From: Cupidesulfovibrio sp000226255
Lineage (GTDB): Bacteria; Desulfobacterota; Desulfovibrionia; Desulfovibrionales; Desulfovibrionaceae
NCBI RefSeq assembly: GCF_003402415.2
Contig: NZ_AP036014.1
Coordinates: 3,348,001-3,412,000, forward strand
DNA length: 64,000 bases
Reading direction: 5' to 3'
The notes under the pieces were generated by a model. It made no database searches. It worked only from the letters and a program-made list of their open reading frames with translations, and was not told the origin of the DNA. The first letter of the stretch is position 1. Each line of letters begins with the position of its first letter. A program made the translations under genes and the position numbers. Shown here piece after piece: positions 28,545 through 37,137 of the stretch.

Positions 28545-29372
28545 GTGGCCGACAAGTCGCTGAACACCATGCTGGTGGAATATTCGCTGCAGCTCCTGCA
28601 GCAGGACATGCTGACCAACTCGCTGTTCATGGGCGGGTCGGTGGGCAGATCACTGCGTGATCTTGTCCTGACCGAAAGCCAGTCGCTGAAGCTTACGGAC
28701 CCCACGGCCGCCGCGCTCACCGGCCGGTTGAGGTCGGACGCGGCCATGCTGCGCCAGGCGTCCAGCAACGTGTCCGAGGCCAAATCCATCGTGGACCTGG
28801 CCAACGAAGCCACCACCACCCTCAAGACCGCCTTCACCCGCATGAAGGAACTGGCCAACGGCGTGGCCACCGGCACCATGACCTACGCCTCCGTGCAGGC
28901 GGAATACAATTCGCTGGCCTCGCAGATAACCCAGACCATCGCCTCCGCCTCATACAACGGCATCGCCCTGCAGGACGGCACGGCCTGGGCCGCCGACGAC
29001 CGTATCACCGTGTCCGGCGGATCGGGCACCATCGAGATACAGTCCGGCACCGGCAGTTTCGACCTGGCCCTGTACGACTTCTCGTCATTCAAGAACGCCT
29101 TCACCAGCACCCAGATCAACACGGTGGCCAAGGCCGCCGCCATGGTCACCACCCTTTCCGGCCACATCACCACAGTGAACACCGTGGCCTCCAACTACGC
29201 ATCGCGCTCCACCATCCTGGACGGCCAGGCCGCGTCGCTAGCCGCGCAGGCCGACATCATGGACACGGCCGCCGAAACCCGCGCCAAGGCCAACGAGAGC
29301 CGCTCGCTGGAGGAACTGGTGCTGGACCTTCTGCTGCGCGAAACCGGCACCATCACCGACGAGGAAGCCTGA
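28545..29372 (+). CDS. Flagellin-like protein, non-canonical
   Basis: The product has about 275 residues with a GTG start chosen for its GGGGAGCGG site; ATG codons at 28509 and 28569 are alternatives. Residues about 40-150 resemble the flagellin N-terminal domain: TDPTAAALTGRLRSDAAMLRQASSNVSEAKSIV in fragments, then MKELANGVATG and YNGIALQDG. The C-terminus (ASRSTILDGQAASLAAQAD, then ELVLDLLLRETG) matches flagellin D0 only loosely and ends in acidic residues. The sigma-28 promoter puts it in the late flagellar regulon. It may be a minor filament subunit, a hook-filament-type protein or a secreted flagellin relative. Confidence 0.82.
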   Translation: MADKSLNTMLVEYSLQLLQQDMLTNSLFMGGSVGRSLRDLVLTESQSLKLTDPTAAALTGRLRSDAAMLRQASSNVSEAKSIVDLANEATTTLKTAFTRMKELANGVATGTMTYASVQAEYNSLASQITQTIASASYNGIALQDGTAWAADDRITVSGGSGTIEIQSGTGSFDLALYDFSSFKNAFTSTQINTVAKAAAMVTTLSGHITTVNTVASNYASRSTILDGQAASLAAQADIMDTAAETRAKANESRSLEELVLDLLLRETGTITDEEA

Positions 29373-29885
29373 CCTTCCGGCGGCTTGCCCGCCGCGCCAC
29401 GCCCCCACCGGCACGCCCCCCCCTTGCCGCCCCTTCTTGTCGCTCCACTTGCCGCTTTCCCCTTTGGCCATACCCTTGGGGACGGCCGGGTCTGACAGAA
29501 ATGTCCCGCCCGGCCCCACCCGCAGCCCCCCTGCCATCTCCCCTCGCCGCCGTCTGCGGCGTCACTCGCGCGTGCAACACGGCCTCCCGCCGTCCCTGCC
29601 CGCCATGGCGCGCCGCGCCCAGCAAACTGCCTTGATAGTCCAACCAGCTCCGCAGCGGTTCATTGCCGCCGCGCAACGGGGTGTTACGAAATGTAACTTG
29701 TGGCCCGCCGCCGTTGACTTCGCGCGGGTTCGGCGCGATATGCGCCTCGTCGTGCCGGTGTGTCCGGCACGCGCGGCCCCGTCGGCGCTTCCGGTTTCCC
29801 GGTGCGCGCCGGGACCGGAGGCCCAACGCCATCAGCCGCCGCAACCGCGGCGCATTCCCCCCGGTTTTCATGAAGGAGAACCGCC
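29373..29885. other. Intergenic region, 513 bp
   Basis: No supported gene. A 15-bp dyad GTTACGAAATGTAAC (29683-29697) stands out in the otherwise GC-rich sequence and could be a regulator site for the downstream gene. A weak TTGACT (29714) with TATGCG (29739) follows at a non-ideal 19-bp spacing. Confidence 0.45.
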
Positions 29886-30263
29886 ATGTTGAAAAAAACG
29901 ACCACCCTGTTCACCTCGCTTGCCCTTGCCGCCGCCGTTGCCCTGCCCGTCCTGCCCGCGATGGCCGATGACGCCACGCCCCCCACCGATCGCCCCGACC
30001 TGCGCAAGGAGCGCAGGGACGACCGCCAGGACCCGCGGCAGGACAACCGGCAGGACCAGCGCATGGAACGCAAGGATGACCGCAGGGAACAGCGCGACGG
30101 CCGCAAGGACGACCGCATGGAGCGCCGCGACGATCGCCGCGACCAGCACATGGAGCGCAAGGACGATCGCCGCGACCAGCGTGACGACCGCAAGGATGAT
30201 CGCAAGGAGCGCCGCGACGACCGCAAGGACGACCGCCCCGCGCCCCCCGCTCCCGCCCAATAG
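29886..30263 (+). CDS. Exported Arg/Asp-rich repetitive protein
   Basis: The product has 125 residues. A clear signal peptide (about 1-27, ending LPAMADD) is followed by about 85 residues made almost only of Arg, Asp, Lys, Gln and Glu in RDDR, KDDR and RRDDR units, then a short Pro/Ala tail. The mature part is a dense alternating charge pattern, probably a single helix or disordered polyampholyte. The start follows GAAGGAG by 7 bases. No known domain. Relatives of such proteins in other bacteria respond to envelope or metal stress, but that is not shown here. Confidence 0.85.
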   Translation: MLKKTTTLFTSLALAAAVALPVLPAMADDATPPTDRPDLRKERRDDRQDPRQDNRQDQRMERKDDRREQRDGRKDDRMERRDDRRDQHMERKDDRRDQRDDRKDDRKERRDDRKDDRPAPPAPAQ

Positions 30264-30598
30264 CACCCGGACGCGCCGCCGGGTGTCCGGCGGCGCATGG
30301 TGACGACGGACAGGGGCCGCCGACCGGTGAAGGTCGGCGGCCCCGCATCGTTGCATGCCCCGGGGCGGGTGGTCCGCCCGCCCCCGCGTCAGGGCTGCCA
30401 TCGACTGGCGCTCCACGGCACGCGCATCCGGCCTATCCGCTCCCGTCCGCTCCCCCCTCCCCGTTCCCGCCACGCAATTCCCCGCGTCTTGCCAGCCGCC
30501 GTGCCGCATGCGAAAAGGCGGCGGGTCAACGGGGCTTGCCGCCCCGCCTGGCCGAACACCCCGCGCGCCTACGCGCGCCCCGCAACCGGAGCCTTCCC
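30264..30598. other. Intergenic region, 335 bp, with hairpins
   Basis: A perfect 13-bp stem GGGGCCGCCGACC (30313-30325) with its inverse at 30332-30344 follows the Arg/Asp-rich gene by 50 bp, and a weaker stem lies at about 30278-30301. They lack a T-run but may end that transcript. No supported gene. Confidence 0.55.
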
Positions 30599-30958
30599 AT
30601 GCCCGTCCCTTCCACGCTGCCCGTGCCGGTGGTCACCATTGGCCTGCTGCTGCTTTCCAACGTGTTCATGACCTTCGCCTGGTACGGCCACCTGAAGTTC
30701 CGGGCCACGCCGCTCATGGTGGCCATACTGGCAAGCTGGGGCATCGCCTTCTTCGAGTACTGCCTGCAGGTGCCCGCCAACCGCGCCGGGTACGGCCACT
30801 ACAACGCGGCAGAGCTGAAGACCATCCAGGAGATCATCTCGCTCTCCGTGTTCATGGTCTTCTCGGTGCTCTACCTGGGCGAGCCGCTGAAGTGGAACTA
30901 TCTTGTGGGGTTTGGCCTGATAGTGGTGGCCACGTTCTTCATCTTCAAGGAATGGTGA
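30599..30958 (+). CDS. DUF486 small membrane protein
   Basis: The product has 119 residues with four predicted membrane helices and the DUF486 motif NVFMTFAWYGHLKF near the N-terminus, then WGIAFFEYCLQVPANR. The family is related to small multidrug-type (DMT) transporters, but no substrate is known. The start has GGAG 8-11 bases upstream. The last 14 bp overlap the 3' end of the convergent PAS-GGEEF gene. Confidence 0.88.
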   Translation: MPVPSTLPVPVVTIGLLLLSNVFMTFAWYGHLKFRATPLMVAILASWGIAFFEYCLQVPANRAGYGHYNAAELKTIQEIISLSVFMVFSVLYLGEPLKWNYLVGFGLIVVATFFIFKEW

Positions 30959-33272
30959 GCAGGGAATCGGCCTCGTCGCCCTGTCCGCCCGGTCCGCAAG
31001 CACCTGGCAGGTCGAAGGCGCGCTCCACCCGGTTGCGGCCTCCCGCCTTGGCCCGGTAGAGCGCCCTGTCCGCCTCGCGCAGCAGCCCATCGGCCCCGTC
31101 GCAGGGCGGGCTTGCGGCAACGCCCAGGCTCAGGGTGACGGTAAGCGGCCCGCCGGACGTCAGCAGGGGCGCGGCCTCCACGGCGTACCGCAGCCGTTCC
31201 GCCACGGCCATGGCCTCCTCGGGCGCGGTGTCCGGCAGCAGCACGGCGAATTCCTCGCCCCCGATGCGCCCCACGGTGTCCACGTCGCGCACCTCGGCCC
31301 GGCAGATGGCCGCCAGCGCCCGCAGCACCTCGTCGCCCACGGCATGGCCCCAGGTGTCGTTGACCCGCTTGAAGCGGTCCACGTCGATGGAGACCAGGGC
31401 CAGCGGCGTGCCGTAGCGGCGGTGGCGCTGCACCTCGTGTTCCAGCGCCTCCAGGAACCGCCTGCGGTTGGCCAGCCCGGTCAGTCCGTCGGTGGTGGCC
31501 ATCTGGCGCAGCCGTTCCTGCGCCTCGCGGTGTTCGGTGGTGTCGGTGATGATGCCGCAATAGACGATGCCGTGTCCGTCATCGTCCCCGTCGGGCAGGC
31601 CCGCGCCGTATCCCGCGTGCACGGGCTTGGCCTCGCCCCGCCACCAGCGCACCTCGCCGTCGGGCAGTGTCAGCCGCCCCTCGAACACCCAGTCGCCGCG
31701 CCGTTCGGCCGCGTCGCGCAGCGAAAGTTCCCACACCGTGCGGTCCGCCGGGTGCACCGGCAGGGCCTGCCAGTCGTGCTGCAATGCTTCGGGCTCGATG
31801 CCCAGTATCTCGCGGCTGCGCGGGCTGACGTAGGTGAACCGCCGCTCGCCGAGCGACTCGCGCCACTGGAAGACCACCCCCGGCACCGTGGAAGCGATGG
31901 CCCGCAGCCGCGCCTCGCTGGCGCGCAACTCTTCCGCCGCGCGGCGGGTGGCGGTGACGTCGCGTCCCACGCCGTAGATCAGCCCCTGATCGGGCACGGC
32001 GGCGGAATTCCACGATATCCAGCGCCAGGAACCGTCGCGGCACAGGTAGCGGTTCTCCACGCCGGTCAGCACGCCGTCGCGCAGCAGTTGCTGCATGGCC
32101 TGCGCGGTGGTCTCCTGGTCGTCCGGATGCACCAGCGACACCCATGGCCGGTCCAGCAGTTCTTCCTTGGACCAGCCCAGCACCGCCTGCCACGCGGGGT
32201 TCACCTCGCGGAAATAGCCGTCCAGGCCGCCGATGGCCATAAGGTCGGGCGACAGGCTGAACAGCCGCCGCCGGTCCTCCTCGGCGCGCCGCCGACCGGA
32301 CACGTCGCGCACGATGCCCGCCACCCGCAGGGGCGACCCGTCTTCGGCGCGCTCCACCACCCGTCCGGTATCCTGAACCCAGCGCCACGTTCCGTCCGAA
32401 CCCTGCACGCGGTATTCGGCTTCGTAGCGCTGCGAAAGGCCGGAAAGATGCCGTTGCCGCGCCCGATCCAGGCCCGACAGGTCGTCCGGGTGCACCAGCG
32501 CCCGCCACGACGCCATCAACGGTGCGCACTCCACGCGCCCCAGGCCCAGCACCTCGCCCCAGCGGGTGTCGCAGGCCACCTGGTCGCCAGCCACGTCCCA
32601 ACTGAAGTTGCCGATGCCCGCGCCGTCCAGGATCATTTCCAGGTGCTGTTCGCTGCGGCGCAGGGCCTCCTCGGCCCGGGCCCGGTCAGTGATGTCGTGG
32701 ATGATGCTGTACAACAGCGTGCGGTCGAAAAGCCGCACGGGTACGGAATGCACCTCTACCTCGCGCACCTCGCCCGAGGCCAGCCGGTGACGCGAGACGA
32801 AGCGCGTCACCCGTCCCCCGCACAGATCGGCCAGCCGGGCGGTCTGCTCGGCGACAGGCAGGGTGCTGATGTCTTGAATGGACATGCCGCAAAGCCGTTC
32901 GGCCGGGTGGCCGTAAAAGGCGGCCGCGGCAGGATTGGCCTCGATGATGCACCCCGCCTCGGCGTCCACCAGCAGCATCACCGCGGAATGGCGTTGGAAA
33001 AGCTGTTCGTACAGGGACACGCCCGGCGACAGGGATAACGGAAGGGACGGGGGGGATTGGGGAGGACAGGCGGAGGAAACAGGGGGGCCAGCGGCCGGAG
33101 ATGGCGGGTCGGCCGGGGATGGCTCTACCACTGGCGAAACGGGCGGAACGTCACGAACAGACTCTGGCGCGCCGCCACGCGCGACGCCGCGCTTCGCGCC
33201 AGTCGCGCCAGTCGCGCCGGTCGCATCGGCTCCTTGTCCGCCGGGCATCGCCCGCTTCACACCGCGCACCAT
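30945..33272 (-). CDS. Multi-PAS diguanylate cyclase
   Basis: The product has 775 residues. An N-terminal low-complexity region with ATGATGATGAKRG and a Pro/Ser-rich stretch is followed by at least four PAS/PAC modules (about 110-600) and a C-terminal GGEEF domain (about 610-770). The active site reads RIGGEEFAVLL, so cyclic-di-GMP synthesis is expected. No membrane segment is seen, so it senses in the cytosol. The start at 33272 is preceded by GGGAGGCGGCAG, a good ribosome-binding site; upstream in-frame extension is low complexity. It is convergent to, and overlaps, the DUF486 gene. Confidence 0.92.
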   Translation of the reverse strand: MVRGVKRAMPGGQGADATGATGATGAKRGVARGGAPESVRDVPPVSPVVEPSPADPPSPAAGPPVSSACPPQSPPSLPLSLSPGVSLYEQLFQRHSAVMLLVDAEAGCIIEANPAAAAFYGHPAERLCGMSIQDISTLPVAEQTARLADLCGGRVTRFVSRHRLASGEVREVEVHSVPVRLFDRTLLYSIIHDITDRARAEEALRRSEQHLEMILDGAGIGNFSWDVAGDQVACDTRWGEVLGLGRVECAPLMASWRALVHPDDLSGLDRARQRHLSGLSQRYEAEYRVQGSDGTWRWVQDTGRVVERAEDGSPLRVAGIVRDVSGRRRAEEDRRRLFSLSPDLMAIGGLDGYFREVNPAWQAVLGWSKEELLDRPWVSLVHPDDQETTAQAMQQLLRDGVLTGVENRYLCRDGSWRWISWNSAAVPDQGLIYGVGRDVTATRRAAEELRASEARLRAIASTVPGVVFQWRESLGERRFTYVSPRSREILGIEPEALQHDWQALPVHPADRTVWELSLRDAAERRGDWVFEGRLTLPDGEVRWWRGEAKPVHAGYGAGLPDGDDDGHGIVYCGIITDTTEHREAQERLRQMATTDGLTGLANRRRFLEALEHEVQRHRRYGTPLALVSIDVDRFKRVNDTWGHAVGDEVLRALAAICRAEVRDVDTVGRIGGEEFAVLLPDTAPEEAMAVAERLRYAVEAAPLLTSGGPLTVTLSLGVAASPPCDGADGLLREADRALYRAKAGGRNRVERAFDLPGACGPGGQGDEADSLLTIP

Positions 33273-33590
33273 CTGCCGCCTCCCTCTGGTGCGGTATTCT
33301 ATGACCTCTCCGGTGAAGATACGCAAACCCGTTATAATGCCGGTGCACCCCCTTTCACCCGATCCGAGGAGGTGCGGCAGAATCCGGCAGGACGGCGCAG
33401 GGCTCTGCAAAAGCGGACAAAACGGGGCATGGCCGGAAAACATGGCCAGCGTGGTCGACACGGACGAGGCGGACGGGGCGGACGGGGCGGACGGGGCGGA
33501 AAGCCCGAACAACACGGACTACGCGAAAGCGCGCGGAAAGGGGCCACCCTTCCCGCGCGCCGCCATGTAGCGTCACGAACTACGCTTCGT
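33273..33590. repeat. Intergenic region with 9-bp tandem repeats
   Basis: The 318 bp between the diguanylate cyclase and the substrate-binding gene contain four tandem copies of GGCGGACGG-type 9-mers at about 33467-33503. No supported gene or clear promoter. Similar 9-mers encode Ser-Ala-Pro-type linkers elsewhere in the window. Confidence 0.55.
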
Positions 33591-34802
33591 CTATTCCACC
33601 ATCACGAACTTTCCGCCCTTCACCTGCAGCATGACCATGGAATCCTCTCCCAGGCCGTTGTGATCCTGCGGGCCAAGGTTGAACACGCCGCTCACGCCCA
33701 CGAGGCCCTTGGTGGCCTCCAGCGCGTCGCGCACCTTTGCCGGTTCCGTGCCCACCTTGCGCATGGCTTCCACCAGCAGCAGCAGGGCGTCCCACGCGTA
33801 GCCGGAGTGGGTGTTGATGGGGTACTGCGCGTCGTACTTGTACTCGTCGCGATACAGGCGCACGAATTCGGCGATGACCTTCTTCTGCGGGTCGCCGTCG
33901 GGCAGGGCTTCCCAGGTCATCAGCTTGGTGGCGGGCATCAGGTCTCCCTCGGCAGCCTCGCCCGCCAGCTTGATGTAGGCCGGGTCGGGCAGGCCGTGGC
34001 ATTGCAGCAGGGGCATGGTCAGACCCAGGGCGTGATGGTTCTTGGACACGATGGACCCGGCGGGTCCGATGGTCCAGCAGATCACCGCCTGCGGACCCTT
34101 GCCCGCCAGCGCGGTGAGCTGGGTCTTCATGTCCACGTCGGTGGGCTTGAACTGTTCCGCGCCCACGATCTCCACGCCGTATTCCGGGGCCAGCGAGCGC
34201 AGCCAGCGTTCGCCGTCCTGCCCGAAGTTGTCGCCCGAAAGCAGCAGGGCCACTTTGGTCAGTTCATGCTTCTTCAGGTGTCCCAGCACCTTGCGCACCG
34301 CCGTGGACGACCGCTGGGGCGACTTGAAGACATGGCGGGCGCTGCCGAAGTCCATGTTGCCCACCTTGCCTTCCATGATCACCGGGTCGCCGCCCACGGT
34401 CATCACCGTGGGTATCCCGGCGGACTCGATCTGGCGCTTCACGGCCATGCCCTCGTCGGTGCGGGTGGGCCCGATGACGGCCACCACCTTTTCCTCGCTG
34501 ACGAAGCGCTTGAAGGTCAGCACCGCCTTGGTGGGGTCGCCCTCGGTGTCGCCCAGCACCAGTTCGATGGGACGGCCGTTGATGCCGCCCTCCTTGTTCA
34601 CCTTGTCCACGAACATCTGGGCCACCAGCTTGGTGGGGGTGCCCACGGGCGCGGTGGGGCCGGACAGGGCGAAGAACGCGCCGATCTTCACCGGTTCGGC
34701 CGCCCGCGCGGGGGCGGCGGGCAGGCCCGCGCCCAGCGCCAGCGCCGGAACGGCAAGGGCGGCAAGGCGGCATGCCTTGCGGAACATGGTCGCGAAGTTC
34801 AT
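33591..34802 (-). CDS. livK: Branched-chain amino acid-type ABC substrate-binding protein
   Basis: The product has 403 residues. A signal peptide (about 1-32, ending APARAAEP) precedes a periplasmic binding-protein type 1 fold with the LivK/LivJ-type start KIGAFFALSGPTAPVG. It captures substrate in the periplasm for the LivHMGF permease encoded upstream in the same operon. The ligand may be an amino acid, amide or aromatic acid; it cannot be told from sequence. The start is preceded by GGAGAGGAG. It is the last gene of the operon, 91 bp after the GntR-type regulator. Confidence 0.93.
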   Translation of the reverse strand: MNFATMFRKACRLAALAVPALALGAGLPAAPARAAEPVKIGAFFALSGPTAPVGTPTKLVAQMFVDKVNKEGGINGRPIELVLGDTEGDPTKAVLTFKRFVSEEKVVAVIGPTRTDEGMAVKRQIESAGIPTVMTVGGDPVIMEGKVGNMDFGSARHVFKSPQRSSTAVRKVLGHLKKHELTKVALLLSGDNFGQDGERWLRSLAPEYGVEIVGAEQFKPTDVDMKTQLTALAGKGPQAVICWTIGPAGSIVSKNHHALGLTMPLLQCHGLPDPAYIKLAGEAAEGDLMPATKLMTWEALPDGDPQKKVIAEFVRLYRDEYKYDAQYPINTHSGYAWDALLLLVEAMRKVGTEPAKVRDALEATKGLVGVSGVFNLGPQDHNGLGEDSMVMLQVKGGKFVMVE

Positions 34803-34893
34803 GCGAATCTCCTCTCCCACACGGCGCGGGGGGCGACGCATGGGTGCATGGTTGCGCGCCGCCCTCGGCCAGGGCCACGGCGGCGCGTGTGGG

Positions 34894-35571
34894 TCATTTC
34901 AGCGGCGGGGTTTCGCCTTCGGCGTGGCGCAGGGTGTCCAGCACCGCCTCGCCGCCGTGCAGCACGTGGATGCGCATGGCCTCGGCGGCCGCATCCGCGT
35001 CGCCCGCCTCCACGGCGGCCACGATGCGGGCGTGGTCGTCATCCGACCATTCCCCGGCCTCGCGCAGGGGCACCAGCGCGCGGATGATGCGTTCAACCAC
35101 TCCTTCGATTTCGTCCAGCAGGCGGGCCAGCAACAGCGAGCCGCCCGCCGCCCGCAACAGCAGGTGGAATTCGGCGTTCAGTTCGGCCAGCCGGGCCACG
35201 TCGGCCCCGGCCGCCGCCTCGCCAAACGCGGCCAGGTTGGCGCGCAGCGCCGCCACCTGTTCCGGCGTTGCCCGGCGCGCGGCCAGCGCGGCCACGCGCG
35301 CTTCCAGCAGGGCCCGCACCTGCACCGCCTCTTCCACTTCTTCGGCGTCGAAGGGGCGCAGCACGTAGCCCCCGGCGGAGCGCTTCTGCAGCAGACCCTC
35401 CTGCTCCAGCCGGTGCAGGGCCTCGCGCAGCGGCGTGCGGCTGATGCCCAGCTCCGCCGCCAGGCGGTCCTCAACCAGCCGCTGGCCAGGCTCCAGCTCG
35501 CCGTCGATGATCATGCGCTTGAGCATGCGCGTCACTTCCTGCCCCAGCGACTGCTTGACCAGTCTCGCCAT
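34894..35571 (-). CDS. GntR/FCD-family transcriptional regulator
   Basis: The product has 225 residues. The N-terminal winged helix carries the family signature LAAELGISRTPLREALHRL (about 38-56). Residues 80-215 form an all-helical FCD ligand domain with the expected metal-binding histidines (NAEFHLLL and HARIV). Its start overlaps the livF stop, so it is translated with the transporter. It most likely controls the operon in which it sits, with the transported compound or a product as ligand. A GTATAC-containing candidate operator overlaps the livH promoter. Confidence 0.93.
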   Translation of the reverse strand: MARLVKQSLGQEVTRMLKRMIIDGELEPGQRLVEDRLAAELGISRTPLREALHRLEQEGLLQKRSAGGYVLRPFDAEEVEEAVQVRALLEARVAALAARRATPEQVAALRANLAAFGEAAAGADVARLAELNAEFHLLLRAAGGSLLLARLLDEIEGVVERIIRALVPLREAGEWSDDDHARIVAAVEAGDADAAAEAMRIHVLHGGEAVLDTLRHAEGETPPLK

Positions 35572-36365
35572 CAGTTGCCCTCCTGCGTGGCGCTGCCGCC
35601 CCGCGTGTCGTCCCGCATTCCGTCCGCAGTCCCGGCCTCTCCGTTAACGGGACCGAGAAACGCCTCGCGCAGCAGCTCGTCGGAAAGTATGTCGGCGGAT
35701 GTGCCGGAAAAGCGGATCTGCCCGCTGGTGATGATGTACCCCCGGTTGCAGATGGCCAGCGCGCCCAGCGCGTTCTGTTCCACCAGCAGCACCGAGCAGC
35801 CCATGGCGGGCAGGTCGCGCACCACCCGGAAGATGGCCGCCGTCACCTTGGGCGCAAGGCCCAGGCTGGGTTCGTCCAGCAGCAGCAGACGCGGCCGGGC
35901 CATCAGGGCGCGGCCCATGGCCAGCATCTGCTGCTCGCCGCCGGAAAGGTTGCCCGCAGGCTGTCCGCTGCGCTCGCCAAGCACGGGAAACAGGTCCAGC
36001 ATGCGGGCCAGGTCGTCGGCCACCGCCGCCCGTTCCGCGCGGCCGCCCCGCTTCAGGCGCAGGTACGCGCCCATTTCCAGGTTCTCGCGCACCGAAAGCT
36101 GGGTGAACACCCGCCGCCCCTCGGGCACCTGCACCACCCCGGCGGCCACGATGCCCGCCGGGCGCGGGGGCAACGGGTTGCCGTCCAGCAGGATGGACCC
36201 GGAGGCCGGGCGCGCAAGGCCGCTGATGAGCGAGAGCAGCGTGGTCTTGCCCGCGCCGTTCATGCCCAGCAGGCACACCGCCTCGCCCGCGCCCACGGAA
36301 AGGGACACGTCGAACAGCACCTTCGCGCCGCCGTAGGAAAAGGAAACGTCGCGCACCTCAAGCAT
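35571..36365 (-). CDS. livF: Branched-chain amino acid-type ABC ATPase LivF
   Basis: The product has 264 residues. Walker A is GMNGAGKTTLL (about 34-44), the signature is LSGGEQQMLAMGRAL, and Walker B is LLLLDEPSLGLAP. These are typical of LivF. It powers import together with LivG. It overlaps livG by 8 bp and the downstream regulator by 3 bp. A tail of about 25 residues rich in Gly, Asp and Thr extends past the usual end. Confidence 0.95.
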   Translation of the reverse strand: MLEVRDVSFSYGGAKVLFDVSLSVGAGEAVCLLGMNGAGKTTLLSLISGLARPASGSILLDGNPLPPRPAGIVAAGVVQVPEGRRVFTQLSVRENLEMGAYLRLKRGGRAERAAVADDLARMLDLFPVLGERSGQPAGNLSGGEQQMLAMGRALMARPRLLLLDEPSLGLAPKVTAAIFRVVRDLPAMGCSVLLVEQNALGALAICNRGYIITSGQIRFSGTSADILSDELLREAFLGPVNGEAGTADGMRDDTRGGSATQEGN

Positions 36366-37137
36366 GCAGGCCGAACTCCTCGCCCCCGCCCAGGTAGGCG
36401 TTGACCACTTCGGGGTTGCGTTTCACCTCGCCGGGCGCGCCCTCGGCGATCTTGGCGCCGGAGCACAGCACCACCACGGCGTCGCTCACGCGCATGACCA
36501 GCGACATGTCGTGCTCGATGAGCAGCACGGCCACCCCGCGTGCGCGCAGGGCCAGGATCAGCCCGCCCATCTCGTGGGTTTCCGCCGGGTTCAGGCCCGC
36601 CACCGGCTCGTCCAGCAGGATCATGCGCGGGTCGCCCACCAGGGCGCGGGCCAGCACCAGCCGCTTCTGGTCGCCGTAGGGCAAGAGCCCGGCGGGTTCG
36701 TCGGCCCGGCCGGAAAGCCCCGTGAAATCCAGCGCCCGCAGGGCCGCGTCGCGCATGGCCCGTTCGGTGCGGCGCACGCCGGGCAGGCGCAGCATGCTGG
36801 CCAGCATGCCGGTGCGCACGTGGCCGTGAAGCCCCACCATGACGTTTTCCAGCAGGCTCATGGAGCCGAACACCCGCAAATGCTGGAAGGTGCGGGCAAG
36901 GCCCAGGCGCGGCAGGCGGTGGGCCGCCATGCCGGTGATGTCCCGCCCGTCGAAGGTCACGTTGCCGGAATCGGGGCGGACCATGCCGGTCACGCAGTTG
37001 ACCAGGGTGGTCTTGCCCGCCCCGTTGGGGCCGATGAGCGCGGTGATGGCCCCGGCCCGCGCCGTGAAGCTGGCCGCGTCCAGCGCGCGGATGCCGCCAA
37101 AGGCCACGGAAAGGTCGCGTACCGCAAGCAGGCTCAT
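36358..37137 (-). CDS. livG: Branched-chain amino acid-type ABC ATPase LivG
   Basis: The product has 259 residues. Walker A is GPNGAGKTTLVNCVTG, Walker B is MILLDEPVAGLNP, and the LivG-type C-terminal extension EGAPGEVKRNPEVVNAYLG is present. The ABC signature is degenerate: LLPYGDQKRLVLARAL replaces the usual LSYGQQR, as is common in LivG. It overlaps livM by 4 bp and livF by 8 bp. Confidence 0.95.
   Translation of the reverse strand: MSLLAVRDLSVAFGGIRALDAASFTARAGAITALIGPNGAGKTTLVNCVTGMVRPDSGNVTFDGRDITGMAAHRLPRLGLARTFQHLRVFGSMSLLENVMVGLHGHVRTGMLASMLRLPGVRRTERAMRDAALRALDFTGLSGRADEPAGLLPYGDQKRLVLARALVGDPRMILLDEPVAGLNPAETHEMGGLILALRARGVAVLLIEHDMSLVMRVSDAVVVLCSGAKIAEGAPGEVKRNPEVVNAYLGGGEEFGLHA

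Noticed and set aside
33273..33515. An 81-residue N-terminal extension of the diguanylate cyclase
   Set aside because: The extension is low complexity and translates tandem 9-mers, whereas the start at 33272 has a good ribosome-binding site.
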